64,000 bases of DNA from Saccharopolyspora kobensis (GCF_900108315.1 NZ_FNVB01000002.1:1481067-1545066), one strand, 5' to 3'; shown: positions 8,462 through 18,149, counted from the first letter of the stretch. Numbers and translations: made by a program. Notes: generated from the sequence alone by a model not told the origin.

Positions 8462-9568
8462 TCAGGCGTCGAAGTCGATCGTCACCTCGTCGGTGGTCGG
8501 CAGCGATTGGCAGGTGAGCACGAAGCCCTGGTCCAGCTCGGAGTCCTCCAGGGCGAAGTTGCGGCGCATCCGCACCTCACCGCAGGTGACCTTGGCCCGG
8601 CAGGTTCCGCAGACGCCGCCCTTGCAGGCGAACGGCAGGTCCGGGCGGACCCGCTGGGCCGCGTCCAGGACCGGGACGTCGCGGGGCAGCGTCATCGGCG
8701 TCGAACGGCCGTCGAGCACGACGGTCACCTCGCTGGTGGGGCCGTCGATGGCCGGTTCCTCGTGGTGCGCCGGTTCCGGTGGCGCGTCCTCCACGTAGAA
8801 CAGCTCCTGGTGGATGCGCTCGCCGGTCACGCCGCTGTCGCGGAGCACGTCCCGGGCATCGGTGACCATCCCGAACGGTCCGCACAACCACCACTGGTCC
8901 ACCGCCCCGGCATCGACCACTGTGGACAGCAGGGCGCGGATCTTGGCCGCGTCCAGCCTGCCGGTGAACAGCTCGGACTCTCGCGGTTCCCGCGACAGGA
9001 CGTGCACCAGCTCCAGCCGGCTCGGGTAGCGGTCCTTCAGGTCGGCCAGCTCGTCGGCGAACATCACCGTGCCGCTGCGGCGGTTGCCGTACAGCAGCGT
9101 CACCGTCGCGTCGGTCTCGCGCAGCACGCTCGCCGCGATCGACAGCACCGGCGTGATCCCCGAACCCGCCGCGATGCACACGTGTCGCTCGTGCGCGGTC
9201 AGGTCCGGGGTGAAACCGCCGGTCGGCGGCAGGACCTCGACCTCGTCTCCCGGCCGGACCTCGTGCACCAGCCAGCTGGAGAACAGCCCGCCCACGACGT
9301 GGCGCACCCCTATCCGCAGGGCGGCACCGCGCGGCGCGCAGATCGAGTACGACCGGCGCTCCTCGCGGCCGTCGACGCGACGGCGCAGCGTCAGCGACTG
9401 CCCAGGCCGGAAGGCGAACTCGTCGGCGAGTTCCGGCGGAACGTCGAAGCTCACCGCGACCGCGTCCTCGCACAACCGCTCCACACCGCTGACGCGCAGC
9501 GCGTGGAACTCGGTGCGACGGCGGGCCGCCGGCGGGGCGGGGGCCTCGACGGGGGCGGGACGGACCAC
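8462..9568 (-). CDS. paaE: Phenylacetyl-CoA 1,2-epoxidase reductase subunit PaaE
   Basis: PaaE passes electrons from NADPH to the PaaABC diiron epoxidase. The 368-residue protein has an N-terminal FAD-binding ferredoxin-reductase fold (RxYS-type motif RRSYSICAP) and an NAD-binding region (GSGITPVLSI). The C-terminal plant-type [2Fe-2S] domain carries the ligand set CKGGVCGTC plus a later cysteine in VLTCQS. It starts at GTG 9568 with AAGGAG upstream, overlapping the end of paaD sequence context by one base spacing. It is the last gene of paaZABCDE. Confidence 0.95.
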   Translation of the reverse strand: MVRPAPVEAPAPPAARRRTEFHALRVSGVERLCEDAVAVSFDVPPELADEFAFRPGQSLTLRRRVDGREERRSYSICAPRGAALRIGVRHVVGGLFSSWLVHEVRPGDEVEVLPPTGGFTPDLTAHERHVCIAAGSGITPVLSIAASVLRETDATVTLLYGNRRSGTVMFADELADLKDRYPSRLELVHVLSREPRESELFTGRLDAAKIRALLSTVVDAGAVDQWWLCGPFGMVTDARDVLRDSGVTGERIHQELFYVEDAPPEPAHHEEPAIDGPTSEVTVVLDGRSTPMTLPRDVPVLDAAQRVRPDLPFACKGGVCGTCRAKVTCGEVRMRRNFALEDSELDQGFVLTCQSLPTTDEVTIDFDA

Positions 9569-9569
9569 G

Positions 9570-10085
9570 TCAGATCTCCTTGATGTGCTCGAAGGGCTCG
9601 TGGCACGCGCGGCACCGGCGCAACGCCTTGCACGCGGTCGAGCCGAACTGCGAAACCCGTTCCGTGTCCGGCGAACCGCACTGCGGGCAGCTGACCCGCG
9701 AGCTCGGTGGCGCCAGCGTCAACGGCACCGGACCGGCGGCGTGGCGCGGTGCGGCACCGGGCGGGGCGATGCCGTAGTCGGCGAGCTTGCGCCGCCCGGC
9801 CGCGCTGATCCAATCCGTGGTCCAGGGCGGATCCAGCACCGTCCGCACCTCGACCTCGGGGAAGCCGGCTTCGCGCAGCCGGCTGCTCAGATCGCTGCGC
9901 ATCTCGCGCATCGCCGGGCACCCCGAGTAGGTCGGGGTGATGGACACGACGACGGTGCCGTCCTCGGCCAGCTCCACTTCGCGCAGAACACCGAGATCGG
10001 CCAGCGTCAGCACCGGCAGCTCCGGGTCGGTGACCGACTCGGCGACCGCGCGGGCGTGTTGGAGGCCCGGTTGCGTGCTCGTCAC
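9570..10085 (-). CDS. paaD: Phenylacetate degradation protein PaaD (DUF59 / Fe-S maturation factor)
   Basis: PaaD is thought to help mature or assemble the epoxidase iron centres. The 171-residue product has an N-terminal MIP18/DUF59 domain (TDPELPVLTLADLGVLREVE; TPTYSGCPAM) and a C-terminal zinc-ribbon with CPQCGS and CRACHEPF. Two GTG codons are adjacent. The one at 10083-10085 was chosen because it is 7 bases from GGAGG and forms a GTGA overlap with the paaC stop. Starting at 10088 adds one residue. Confidence 0.93.
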   Translation of the reverse strand: MTSTQPGLQHARAVAESVTDPELPVLTLADLGVLREVELAEDGTVVVSITPTYSGCPAMREMRSDLSSRLREAGFPEVEVRTVLDPPWTTDWISAAGRRKLADYGIAPPGAAPRHAAGPVPLTLAPPSSRVSCPQCGSPDTERVSQFGSTACKALRRCRACHEPFEHIKEI

Positions 10086-10972
10086 CACGTCGCCTCCGGG
10101 TGTGCTCGGGCCAGGCTCTGCATCTCCGCCAGCAGGTAGCCCAGGTGCTCCGTGTGAATGCCGTCCCGACCGCTGCGCCCGCCGACCCCGGCCAGCGCCG
10201 GAGCGTCCGGTCGCCGCAGCGTCGCCGCGGTGCAGACCTGGTCGATCACCTCGTCGAACTCGGCTCGCACCGCCGCCGGGTCGGCGCCGATCCCGGCTGA
10301 GGTCATCCGCAACTCGGTCTCGTGCGGCGTGAACAGCTCGTCGACCAGCGGCCACACCTCGTCCAGACCGCGCTGCATCCGGGTGTGCGACACCTCGGTG
10401 CCGTCACCGAGCCGCACCGCCCACTGCGCCGCGTAGTCGCGGTGGTAGGTCAGCTCCTTGACCCCCTTGGCCGCGATCGCCGCCAGCACCGGGTCGCGGG
10501 AGTCCGCGAGGCGGCCGAACAGCGCCAGCCGCCAGGTGGCGAACACCAGCAGACGCGCGGTGGTCTGCGCGAAGTCGCCGTTGGGCGACTCGACCAGCCG
10601 CACGTTGCGGAACTCCCGCTCGTCGCGGAAGTACGCCAGCTCGTCCTCGCCCCGGCCGCTGCCGTCGGCCTGCCCGGCCCGGGCCAGCAGCAGCCTGGCC
10701 TGGCCGAGCAGGTCCAGCGCGATGTTGGCCAGCGCGAGCTCGTCCTCCAGCTCCGGAGCGCGGGTGACCCACTCGGTCAGCCGGTGCGAGGCGATCAGCG
10801 CGTCGTCGCCGAGCATCAGCAGGTAGCGGCTGAACTCGGCTCCGTCGAGCCCGGCGGGCAGCGTCGTGTCCACACCGGACAGCGGATCGTCGAACCCGGT
10901 GCCGAAGGCCCAGCGGGACTCGCCGTCGGGCTCGGCGGCGGTCAGCGCCTCGTAGGCGTTGTCGAACGACAT
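10082..10972 (-). CDS. paaC: Phenylacetyl-CoA epoxidase structural subunit PaaC
   Basis: PaaC is the non-catalytic ferritin-like partner of PaaA in the 1,2-epoxidase. The 296-residue helical protein contains the family segments YLLMLGDDALIASHRLTEW and LALANIALDLLGQARLLL, and the C-terminal HTEHLGYLLAEMQSLAR. ATG 10972 has GAGG 8 bases upstream. The stop overlaps the paaD start, indicating translational coupling. Confidence 0.95.
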   Translation of the reverse strand: MSFDNAYEALTAAEPDGESRWAFGTGFDDPLSGVDTTLPAGLDGAEFSRYLLMLGDDALIASHRLTEWVTRAPELEDELALANIALDLLGQARLLLARAGQADGSGRGEDELAYFRDEREFRNVRLVESPNGDFAQTTARLLVFATWRLALFGRLADSRDPVLAAIAAKGVKELTYHRDYAAQWAVRLGDGTEVSHTRMQRGLDEVWPLVDELFTPHETELRMTSAGIGADPAAVRAEFDEVIDQVCTAATLRRPDAPALAGVGGRSGRDGIHTEHLGYLLAEMQSLARAHPEATW

Positions 10973-10982
10973 TGAGCCGACC

Positions 10983-11294
10983 TCACATGTGCGGAACGTT
11001 GTCGGGAATCCGGTAGAAGGTGGGGTGCCGGTACACCTTGTCGCCGCTGGGCGCGAAGAACGGGTCCTTCTCGTCCGGGCTGGACGCGGTGATCGCGTCC
11101 GCCCGCACCACCCAGATGCTCACGCCCTCGTTGCGGCGGGTGTACAGGTTCCGCGCGTTGTGCAGCGCCATCTGCTCGTCCGGCGCGTGCAGCGAACCCA
11201 CGTGCACGTGGTTGAGCCCCCGCTTGCCCCGGACGAAGACCTCGAACAGCGGCCACGAGGGACGCGGCGCGCCCACCTCGGCGTCCGAACTCAT
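10983..11294 (-). CDS. paaB: Phenylacetyl-CoA epoxidase subunit PaaB
   Basis: PaaB is the small bridging subunit of the epoxidase complex. The 103-residue product contains the family hallmarks [20 protein letters not shown] and [18 protein letters not shown], ending near residue 100. ATG 11294 overlaps the paaA stop by four bases (ATGA), and paaC starts 10 bases after its stop, so expression is coupled. Confidence 0.95.
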   Translation of the reverse strand: MSSDAEVGAPRPSWPLFEVFVRGKRGLNHVHVGSLHAPDEQMALHNARNLYTRRNEGVSIWVVRADAITASSPDEKDPFFAPSGDKVYRHPTFYRIPDNVPHM

Positions 11295-12262
11295 CGCGCG
11301 ACCTCCTCTCGTGCGGCCTGCTTCGCGGCGTGGGCCGCTGCCGCTTCGCGCACCCACTGCCCGTCCTCGTGCGCGGCCCGGCGCCTGGCCAGCCGCTCCT
11401 CGTTGCACGGCCCGCCGCCGCTGATGACGCGCTTGAGCTCCGACCAGTCGGGTTCGCCGAAGTCGTGGTGCCCGCGCTCGGCGTTCCACCGCAGCTCCGG
11501 ATCGGGCAGCGTGACGCCGAGCGCCGCCGCCTGCGGGACCGTCATGTCCACGAACTTCTGCCGCAGCTCGTCGTTGGTGTGCCGCTTGATCCGCCACGCC
11601 ATGGACTGCTGGGTGTTCGGCGAGTCCGCATCGGGCGGGCCGAACATCATCAGCGACGGCCACCACCACCGGTCGGTGGCCTCCTGCACCATCTCCCGCT
11701 GCTCCGCGGTGCCGCGCATCATCGTCATCAGCAGCTCGTAGCCCTGCCGCTGGTGGAACGACTCCTCCTTGCAGATGCGGACCATCGCCCGCGCGTAGGG
11801 GCCGAACGAACTGCGGCACAGCGGCACCTGGTTGCAGATCGCGGCACCGTCCACCAGCCAGCCGATCACTCCGATGTCGGCGAAGGTCAGCGTCGGGTAG
11901 TTGAAGATCGACGAGTACTTCTGCCGCCGGTCGATGAGCTTCTCGGTCAGCTCCGAGCGGTCCACGCCCAGCGTTTCGGCCGCGGAGTACAGGTAGAGCC
12001 CGTGGCCGGCCTCGTCCTGCACCTTGGCCAGCAGGATCGCCTTGCGCCGCAGGCTCGGTGCCCTGGTCAGCCAGTTGCCCTCCGGCTGCATGCCGATGAT
12101 CTCGGAGTGCGCGTGCTGCGCGATCTGGCGCACGAGGGTCTTGCGGTAGCCCTCCGGCATCCAGTCACGCGGTTCGATGCGCTGGTCGTGGGCGATCCGC
12201 TCGTCGAAGTGCCGCTGCAGCTCGGCATCCCCGAGCTGATCGGCCCGCACCGTGGTCGTCAT
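11291..12262 (-). CDS. paaA: Phenylacetyl-CoA 1,2-epoxidase catalytic subunit PaaA
   Basis: PaaA is the carboxylate-bridged diiron oxygenase that epoxidises the ring of phenylacetyl-CoA. The 323-residue product has the usual length. Diiron ligands are visible in [13 protein letters not shown] (E-x2-H) and [18 protein letters not shown] 12262 lies two bases after the paaZ stop, and GGAG overlaps the paaZ end. Reading frames extending further upstream are the antisense-like continuation inside paaZ and were not used. Confidence 0.97.
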   Translation of the reverse strand: MTTTVRADQLGDAELQRHFDERIAHDQRIEPRDWMPEGYRKTLVRQIAQHAHSEIIGMQPEGNWLTRAPSLRRKAILLAKVQDEAGHGLYLYSAAETLGVDRSELTEKLIDRRQKYSSIFNYPTLTFADIGVIGWLVDGAAICNQVPLCRSSFGPYARAMVRICKEESFHQRQGYELLMTMMRGTAEQREMVQEATDRWWWPSLMMFGPPDADSPNTQQSMAWRIKRHTNDELRQKFVDMTVPQAAALGVTLPDPELRWNAERGHHDFGEPDWSELKRVISGGGPCNEERLARRRAAHEDGQWVREAAAAHAAKQAAREEVAR

Positions 12263-12264
12263 GG

Positions 12265-14307
12265 TCACTCCTGCGTTTCCGGCCGCTTCGCGACCAGGGT
12301 GAGCACGTCGTACTTGGCCACCGAGGCGCCGTCCTGGTTGGTCACGTCCACGTCCCAGCGGACCTCGCCGTGGTCCGCGTCGACCCGCGGGGTGATCTGC
12401 TTGGCGGTCAGCGTCACGGTGAGCTCGTCGCCCGGGTAGGTCGGCGTGAGGAACCGGAGGTTCTCCAGCCCGTAGTTGGCCAGCACCGGGCCGGGTTCCG
12501 GGTCGACGAACAGCCCGGCGGCGAAGGAGACCACCAGGTAGCCGTGCGCGACCCGGCCGTCGAAGAACGGGTTGGCCCGGGCCGCGTCCTCGTCGGTGTG
12601 GGCGTAGAAGGTGTCGCCGGTGAACTCGGCGAAGTGCTCCACGTCCTCCAGCGTCACCCGGCGCGGGCCGGCGATGACCGTGTCGCCGACCTTCAGCTCG
12701 TCCAGGTGCTTGCGGAACGGGTGCACGTCGGTGAACAGCTGCGGGCCCCCGGTCACCCACTGCCCGGTGATCGCGGTCAGCGTCGCCGGATCGGCCTGCA
12801 CCGCCGTGCGCTGCATGTGGTGCAGGACGCCGCGCACCCCGCCCATCTCCTCGCCGCCGCCCGCCCGGCCCGGTCCGCCGTGGACCAGCGCGGGCAGCGG
12901 GGAACCGTGCCCGGTGCTCTCCTCGGCGTTGTCGCGGTTGAGCACCAGCATCCGGCCGTGCCGGGAGGCCGCGCCCAGCACGACGGCGCAGCTGAAGCCG
13001 AGGTCGGCGCTGACCACGGAACCGGCCAGGCTGCCCCTGCCCCGCCGGGCGAGGTCGACCGCCTGCTCCGTGCTCTCGTAGGGCAGCAGCGTGCTGACCG
13101 GCCCGAAGGCCTCCACCTCGTGCGGCTGCGGCTGGTCGGGGTCGTCGCAGCGGACCAGCAGCGGGGACAGGAACGCGCCGCGCTCCGGGTCCGCGTCGAC
13201 GACCTCGACGCGATCGGGATCGCCGTGCACGAGCGTTCCGGCTTCCAGCAACGCCTTCAGCGAGCGCCGGACCTCCTCGCGCTGTTCGAGGCTGGCCAGC
13301 GCTCCCATCCGAACCCCCGGCGCGGACGGGTTGCCCACGACGACCTTCTCCAACCGCGCCTTGGCCGCGTCCACCACGTCGTCCATCAGGCCGGCGGGCA
13401 CGATCGCACGGCGGATCGCGGTGCACTTCTGCCCCGCCTTGACCGTCATCTCGGTGACCAGCTGCTTGACGAACAGGTCGAACTCCGCGGTCCCGGGCAC
13501 CGCGTCCGGCCCCAGGATCGAGCAGTTCAGCGAGTCGGCCTCGACGTTGAAGCGCACCGAGTTCGCCGCCACCACCGGGTGCGCGCGCAGCCGCTGCCCG
13601 GTGGCCGCGGAGCCGGTGAACGACACCAGGTCCTGGTCGGTGAGGTGCTCGAACAGATCACCGACGCTGCCGCACACCAGCTGCAGCGAGCCCTCCGGCA
13701 GCAGCCCGGACTCGATCATCAGCTCCACCAGCCGGTGCGTGAGGTAGGCGGTCTGGCTGGCCGGTTTGACCAGCGAGGGCACGCCCGCGAGGAAGGCCGG
13801 GGCGAACTTCTCCAGCGGTCCCCACACCGGGAAGTTGAACGCGTTGATCTGCACCGCGACGCCGCGCAGCGGGGTGCAGATGTGCCTGCCGACGAAGGTG
13901 CCGCCCTTGCTCAGCGGCTCCACCGCGCCGTCGACGTAGACGGTGCTGTTCGGCATCTCCCGCCTGCCCTTGCTGGAGTAGCCGAACAGCACGCCGATCC
14001 CGCCGTCGACGTCGAACTTCGAGTCGCCGAGCGTCGCGCCGGTGCGCGCCGACAGGGCGTACAGCTCTTCCCGGTGCTCGCGCAGGTACGAGGCGAGGCT
14101 CTTCAGCAGGGCGCCCCGCTGGTGGAAGGTCAGCTCGGCCAGCGCCGGCCCGCCGCGTTCGCGGCCGTGCGCCAGCGCGGCGGCCATGTCGACCCCGGCC
14201 GAGGAGACCCGCGCGACCTCATCACCGGTCACCGCGTCGTGCAGCGGCACGCCGTCCTCCGCAGGCGCGTGCCAGTCACCGTTGACGTAGCTCCGCAGGG
14301 CAGCCAT
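12265..14307 (-). CDS. paaZ: PaaZ: oxepin-CoA hydrolase / 3-oxo-5,6-dehydrosuberyl-CoA semialdehyde dehydrogenase
   Basis: PaaZ opens the oxepin ring and oxidises the resulting aldehyde. The 680-residue fusion has an N-terminal aldehyde dehydrogenase domain (to about residue 520), with FNVEADSLN (general-base Glu) and the nucleophile Cys in [10 protein letters not shown]. The C-terminal MaoC-type hot-dog hydratase (about 530-675) carries [15 protein letters not shown], with the Asp/His dyad. ATG 14307 has GAGGAGG 9 bases upstream. A longer in-frame GTG-started form would add six residues. The gene heads the minus-strand operon, and a PaaR-like site (14355-14370) lies 48 bases upstream. Confidence 0.96.
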   Translation of the reverse strand: MAALRSYVNGDWHAPAEDGVPLHDAVTGDEVARVSSAGVDMAAALAHGRERGGPALAELTFHQRGALLKSLASYLREHREELYALSARTGATLGDSKFDVDGGIGVLFGYSSKGRREMPNSTVYVDGAVEPLSKGGTFVGRHICTPLRGVAVQINAFNFPVWGPLEKFAPAFLAGVPSLVKPASQTAYLTHRLVELMIESGLLPEGSLQLVCGSVGDLFEHLTDQDLVSFTGSAATGQRLRAHPVVAANSVRFNVEADSLNCSILGPDAVPGTAEFDLFVKQLVTEMTVKAGQKCTAIRRAIVPAGLMDDVVDAAKARLEKVVVGNPSAPGVRMGALASLEQREEVRRSLKALLEAGTLVHGDPDRVEVVDADPERGAFLSPLLVRCDDPDQPQPHEVEAFGPVSTLLPYESTEQAVDLARRGRGSLAGSVVSADLGFSCAVVLGAASRHGRMLVLNRDNAEESTGHGSPLPALVHGGPGRAGGGEEMGGVRGVLHHMQRTAVQADPATLTAITGQWVTGGPQLFTDVHPFRKHLDELKVGDTVIAGPRRVTLEDVEHFAEFTGDTFYAHTDEDAARANPFFDGRVAHGYLVVSFAAGLFVDPEPGPVLANYGLENLRFLTPTYPGDELTVTLTAKQITPRVDADHGEVRWDVDVTNQDGASVAKYDVLTLVAKRPETQE

Positions 14308-14354
14308 GCACTCCGACCTCCTCAAGCCCGGATCCGCGGGCGGTGGATTTCTTT

Positions 14355-14370
14355 TACTGACCGTTCATTC
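14355..14370. promoter_or_regulatory. PaaR-type operator, copy 1 (before paaZ)
   Basis: The 16-mer ACTGACCGTTCATTCG matches the consensus ACyGACyGkyCrkTCG that I derived from three copies in this cluster. It lies 48 bases upstream of the paaZ start, where a repressor could block that promoter. The assignment to the TetR gene at 16347 is inferred. Confidence 0.65.
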
Positions 14371-14463
14371 GAAAAAGTAGCACGGGTGTTCGCCCGGCAA
14401 CACCACTCGAAATGGCGAAAACCCGCCTTGACCGAGCCAGCAAGACCACTTCGGACGGATGGC

Positions 14464-14492
14464 TTGACAGTCCAGGACCGGCCGGGATTAAT
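14464..14492 (+). promoter_or_regulatory. Promoter for paaI-paaK-tetR
   Basis: TTGACA (14464-14469) is a perfect -35 box, followed after 17 bases by ATTAAT (14487-14492) as the -10 box. The operator copy at 14494-14509 begins immediately downstream, at the expected transcription start. Confidence 0.65.
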
Positions 14493-14493
14493 T

Positions 14494-14509
14494 ACCGACT
14501 GTTCGTTCG
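14494..14509. promoter_or_regulatory. PaaR-type operator, copy 2 (before paaI)
   Basis: The 16-mer ACCGACTGTTCGTTCG shares 13 of 16 positions with copy 1 and lies directly after the paaI promoter -10 box, 18 bases before the chosen paaI start. Binding here would block transcription initiation. Confidence 0.68.
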
Positions 14510-14527
14510 GTGGCTAGGCGGTGCACA

Positions 14528-14971
14528 GTGCAGGAACCCAGCGCGACGAGGCGCAATCCGGCCCAGGCGATGTTCGACGACGACCGCGCCTCCCAGGCGC
14601 TGGGCATCGAGCTGCTCGACGTGGGCAGCGGGACCGCCCGCGCCCGGATGACCATCACCGAGACGATGGTCAACGGGCACGGGATCGCCCACGGCGGATA
14701 CCTCTTCCTGCTCGCCGACACGACCTTCGCGTGCGCCTGCAACAGCCACGGCCCGACGACCGTCGCGGCCCGCGCGGACGTCACCTTCGTCCGCCCGGCG
14801 CGGCTCGGCGACGAGCTCACCGCCAGCGCGGTCGAGCGCACCCGGTTCGGGCGCAGCGGGATCTACGACGTCTCCGTGCACCGCGGCGAGGAGCTGATCG
14901 CCGAGTTCCGCGGGCACAGCAGATCGATCGGCGCGAAACCGGCCGGCGAGTCCGAAGGAGAGACGCGATGA
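14528..14971 (+). CDS. paaI: Hydroxyphenylacetyl-CoA thioesterase PaaI
   Basis: PaaI is a hot-dog thioesterase that releases CoA from dead-end phenylacetate intermediates. The 147-residue product has MVNGHGIAHGGYLFLLADT, the HGG motif and Asp of the family active site. GTG 14528 was chosen because AGGCGG precedes it by 6 bases. A GTG at 14510 would put the operator partly inside the coding sequence. The stop overlaps paaK by four bases (ATGA). Confidence 0.93.
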   Translation: MQEPSATRRNPAQAMFDDDRASQALGIELLDVGSGTARARMTITETMVNGHGIAHGGYLFLLADTTFACACNSHGPTTVAARADVTFVRPARLGDELTASAVERTRFGRSGIYDVSVHRGEELIAEFRGHSRSIGAKPAGESEGETR

Positions 14972-16308
14972 CCGCGAGCACCGAGACCCACTCCGCACCG
15001 CGCAGGCTCGGCCCCGCGCCGGACCCGGCCGAGCTCGACGCCGCGGAGCGGTACTCGGCCGACGAGCTGGCCGCCGTGCAGCTGGAGCGACTGCAGTGGA
15101 CGCTGCGGCTGGCCTACGAGAACGTGCCGCTGTACCGGGAGAAGTTCGACCGCGCCGGGGTTCGGCCGCAGGACTGCCGGAGCCTGGCCGACCTGGCGAA
15201 GTTCCCGCACACCACGAAGCAGGACCTGCGGGACAACTACCCGTACGGCATGTTCGCGGTCCCGCGCGAGCAGGTCCGCAGGCTGCACGCCTCCAGCGGC
15301 ACCACCGGCAAGCCCACGGTCGTCGGCTACACCGAGGGGGATCTGCGGAACTGGGCCGACCTCGTCGCGCGGTCCATCCGCGCGTCGGGCGGCCGGCCCG
15401 GGCACCGGGTGCACGTCGCCTACGGCTACGGGCTGTTCACCGGCGGCCTCGGCGCGCACTACGGCGCCGAGCGGCTCGGGTGCACCGTCATCCCCGCCTC
15501 TGGCGGCATGACCGCCCGGCAGGTGCAGATCATCCAGGACTTCCAGCCCGAGATCATCATGGTCACGCCGTCCTACCTGCTCACGCTGATCGACGAGTTC
15601 GAGCGGCAGGGCGTCGATCCGCGCAGCACCTCGCTGCGCACCGCCATCCTCGGCGCGGAGCCCTGGACCGAGCAGATGCGCCAGGAGATCGAGCAGCGGC
15701 TGGACCTGGACGCGGTCGACATCTACGGCCTGTCCGAGGTGATGGGTCCCGGGGTGGCCAACGAGTGCGCCGAGACCAAGGACGGCCCGCACATCTGGGA
15801 GGACCACTTCTACCCGGAGGTGATCGATCCGTTCACCGAGGAGGTGCTGCCCGACGGCACCGAGGGCGAGCTGGTGTTTACCTCGCTGACCAAGGAGGCG
15901 ATGCCGATCATCCGGTACCGCACCCGCGACCTGACCCGCCTGCTGCCGGGCACGGCGCGGCCGATGCGCCGGATGGCCAAGATCACCGGGCGCAGCGACG
16001 ACATGATCATCCTACGCGGGGTCAACGTCTACCCCACCCAGATCGAGGAGCTGGTGCTGCGCACCGCCGGGCTCTCCCCGCACTTCCAGCTGGTGCTCAC
16101 CAAGCAGGAGCGGATGGACGTGATGACCGTGCGGGTGGAGGCCCGGAGCGACTGCCCGGCGTCGCGGCGGGAGGCGGCCGCGGCCGACCTGCTGCGCGCC
16201 ATCAAGGACGGGGTCGGCATCAGCACCGAGATCGCGGTGGTGGACCCGGACACCCTGGAGCGCTCCGTGGGCAAGCTGCGGCGGATCGTCGACCGCCGCC
16301 AATCCTGA
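14968..16308 (+). CDS. paaK: Phenylacetate-CoA ligase PaaK
   Basis: PaaK activates phenylacetate with ATP and CoA, the entry step of the pathway. The 446-residue adenylate-forming enzyme shows the P-loop-like ASSGTTGKPTVVGYT, the YGLSEVMGPGVA motif, and the C-terminal hinge ITGRSDDMIILRGVNVYPTQ. ATG 14968 overlaps the paaI stop and follows GAAGGAG. The predicted TetR regulator follows 38 bases downstream. Confidence 0.97.
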   Translation: MTASTETHSAPRRLGPAPDPAELDAAERYSADELAAVQLERLQWTLRLAYENVPLYREKFDRAGVRPQDCRSLADLAKFPHTTKQDLRDNYPYGMFAVPREQVRRLHASSGTTGKPTVVGYTEGDLRNWADLVARSIRASGGRPGHRVHVAYGYGLFTGGLGAHYGAERLGCTVIPASGGMTARQVQIIQDFQPEIIMVTPSYLLTLIDEFERQGVDPRSTSLRTAILGAEPWTEQMRQEIEQRLDLDAVDIYGLSEVMGPGVANECAETKDGPHIWEDHFYPEVIDPFTEEVLPDGTEGELVFTSLTKEAMPIIRYRTRDLTRLLPGTARPMRRMAKITGRSDDMIILRGVNVYPTQIEELVLRTAGLSPHFQLVLTKQERMDVMTVRVEARSDCPASRREAAAADLLRAIKDGVGISTEIAVVDPDTLERSVGKLRRIVDRRQS

Positions 16309-16323
16309 CCGACCGGCCGGTCG
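16308..16323. promoter_or_regulatory. PaaR-type operator, copy 3 (before the TetR gene)
   Basis: The 16-mer ACCGACCGGCCGGTCG contains a 14-base perfect palindrome (16310-16323) and fits the same consensus as the copies at 14355 and 14494. It starts at the last base region of the paaK stop and ends 23 bases before the TetR start, as expected for autoregulation. Confidence 0.65.
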
Positions 16324-16346
16324 ACGCGGCTGAAATACTCGGGACC

Positions 16347-16967
16347 ATGGCAGACAACGCTGGACGGAGCAATCGCCGGGGCCGACCGGGCTACGACCTC
16401 GGCAGGCTTCTGGACGTCTCCGTGCGCGTGTTCAACGAGCGCGGGTACGAGGGCACCAGCATGGAGGTCCTCGCGCAGCGGCTGGGCATCACCAAGTCGG
16501 CGATCTACTACCACGTCTCGGGCAAGGACGAGCTGCTGCGGCTGAGCGTCGACCGGGCGCTGGACGCGCTGTTCGCGGTAGTCGAGGAGGAGGCGTCGAC
16601 GACCGGCCGGGCCATCGACCGGCTGGAGCACGTCGTGCGGCGCAGCATCGAGGTGCTGGTGGCCGAGCTGCCGTTCGTCACGCTGCTGCTGCGGGTGCGC
16701 GGCAACACCCGGGTCGAGCGGCAGGCGCTGGCCCGGCGACGCGAGTTCGACCTGGTGGTCAGCGATCTGGTCGAGCAGGCCGAGGCCGAGGGCAGCATCC
16801 GCCCGGACGTCGATCCCGCGCTGACCACCAGGCTGCTGTTCGGCATGGTCAACTCGATCATCGAGTGGTACCGGCCGAGCCGCGGGCTGCGCGCCGAGCA
16901 GGTCGCCGACGCGGTGACCAAGATCGCCTTCGACGGCCTGCGCACCGGGTCGCGGAAACCCGCGTGA
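16347..16967 (+). CDS. paaR: TetR-family regulator of the paa cluster (PaaR-like)
   Basis: The 206-residue protein has an N-terminal TetR helix-turn-helix (LAQRLGITKSAIYYHVSGKDELL, about residues 34-57) and a helical ligand domain. Its place at the end of the paaI-paaK transcript fits PaaR, which in actinobacteria represses phenylacetate genes until phenylacetyl-CoA binds. A perfect palindrome that fits the cluster's operator consensus lies immediately upstream. The regulator identity is inferred from family and context; no ligand-binding residues can be read off. Confidence 0.88.
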   Translation: MADNAGRSNRRGRPGYDLGRLLDVSVRVFNERGYEGTSMEVLAQRLGITKSAIYYHVSGKDELLRLSVDRALDALFAVVEEEASTTGRAIDRLEHVVRRSIEVLVAELPFVTLLLRVRGNTRVERQALARRREFDLVVSDLVEQAEAEGSIRPDVDPALTTRLLFGMVNSIIEWYRPSRGLRAEQVADAVTKIAFDGLRTGSRKPA

Positions 16968-17510
16968 AAATTCTTCGCAGACTCACGTCACGCCCGGCGG
17001 TCTGGTCTGTCTAGAACACGTGGGCGTTCTGGAGCGCCCGCGCGCGTGCGCGACGAAGAGGGGATCGCGCACGAGACGGCCGCCGGTCGTGGCAGGGGTG
17101 GATGTGGCCGCGACCGGCGGCCCCGCGCCGCCCGGGAGGCGGGCAGCGCCCCCGCTGCCGGGGGAGAACGCCGCGGCGTTTCGCGTGGTGAAGTTCCGCC
17201 GCCACCGCTGCGGGCAGTTGCGGTTACCAACCGGAAGACGACCGGCGCAGCGCGAAACTTCCTGGCAGCAACGCGAAAATCAGCGTGTGGGTGACAAAAG
17301 TCCCCTGCGATCTAGCAGTCGGTCCGCTTAGGCTTCCATGCGTTGTGGCCGTTCGGGGCCCGGTGGTCGCCGAAGTGGATCCGCTGAACTGGGGACGGCG
17401 AGAGCACTTCCGGGGCGACGAGACACGCCGATCGCCGGTTCGACAGCTCCGCGGCCACCTTCCTCCCTCTCGCCCAGACATCGCGGACGAGCACGCTTTT
17501 GGAGGCGGTT
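16968..17510. other. 543-base intergenic stretch after paaR
   Basis: No convincing gene is present: reading frames here are low-complexity Arg/Pro/Gly frames without ribosome-binding sites. The one clear structure is the hairpin at 17045-17073. The last 200 bases must hold the promoter of the 17511 gene, but I cannot place boxes with confidence. Confidence 0.5.
17045..17073. terminator. Hairpin downstream of paaR
   Basis: CGTGCGCGA (17045-17053) and TCGCGCACG (17065-17073) pair over 9 perfect base pairs around an 11-base loop, 78 bases after the TetR stop. There is no U-tract, so termination is a guess. Confidence 0.4.
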
Positions 17511-18149
17511 GTGTCACGGCTTGAGTCGATCGCTCGCGCCTTCCTCCGGTACCTCTACGAAGATCACCGGTTCCGGCCGGAGGTCGCCGACTTCTTCGAC
17601 AGCGCGGCGGCCGAGGCGGCAGCCGTCCAGCCGTCGTGGGCAGAGCTGGCCGACGTGCTGGAGGCGTTGCGGGAGCGCGAGCTGATCGCCACCAGCGGAG
17701 AGGGCCGGCTGGGCACCCCGGCCCGGGCCGGGCTCACCGGCTCCGGGCTGATCTGCGCGGGCAGGCACGGCGGTGACATCACCTCCTGGTCCCGGTCGCA
17801 GTCGGTGGCGGTGCTCGACGCCCCGGCCGAAGCCGCGGTCCCGCAGGCGCGGTCGGCGACCGAGGAAGCACCGCACCGCATCGATTACTCCGGGTTGACG
17901 CGTGTTGCCAAGGTGGTGCTGCTGGCGCTGCCGACGGTGCACGCGCGCTACGGCGACACCGTCGAGATCGAATCGACCGCCCGCCGGCTGTGCGAGGCGA
18001 CCCGCCAGGACAGACCGGACGCCGGGCGGGTGCGGACCCTGGCGCAGCGCTTGCGCACCGACCTGGCGACCGGCTCGGTCGCCAACACCCTCGGGGTCGT
18101 GCTGCTCGACGGTCTGGACGAGGCTCTCGACGAAAGCGGGCTGGCCTAA
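17511..18149 (+). CDS. Hypothetical protein, possible winged-helix N-terminus
   Basis: I do not recognise the family. The 212-residue product starts at GTG 17511, 5 bases after GGAGG. Residues about 35-90 (WAELADVLEALRERELIAT ... LTGSGLICAG) look like a winged-helix fold. Residues 130-212 are helical with conserved-looking ARYGDTVEIESTARRLCEA. It has no signal peptide or membrane helix. It stands alone with the crtB-like gene 120 bases downstream. Codon use is typical, so I believe it is real. Confidence 0.7.
   Translation: MSRLESIARAFLRYLYEDHRFRPEVADFFDSAAAEAAAVQPSWAELADVLEALRERELIATSGEGRLGTPARAGLTGSGLICAGRHGGDITSWSRSQSVAVLDAPAEAAVPQARSATEEAPHRIDYSGLTRVAKVVLLALPTVHARYGDTVEIESTARRLCEATRQDRPDAGRVRTLAQRLRTDLATGSVANTLGVVLLDGLDEALDESGLA

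Noticed and set aside
17020..17331. Small plus-strand frames in the gap after the TetR gene
   Set aside because: Arg/Pro/Gly-rich translations without ribosome-binding sites or codon bias of neighbours.
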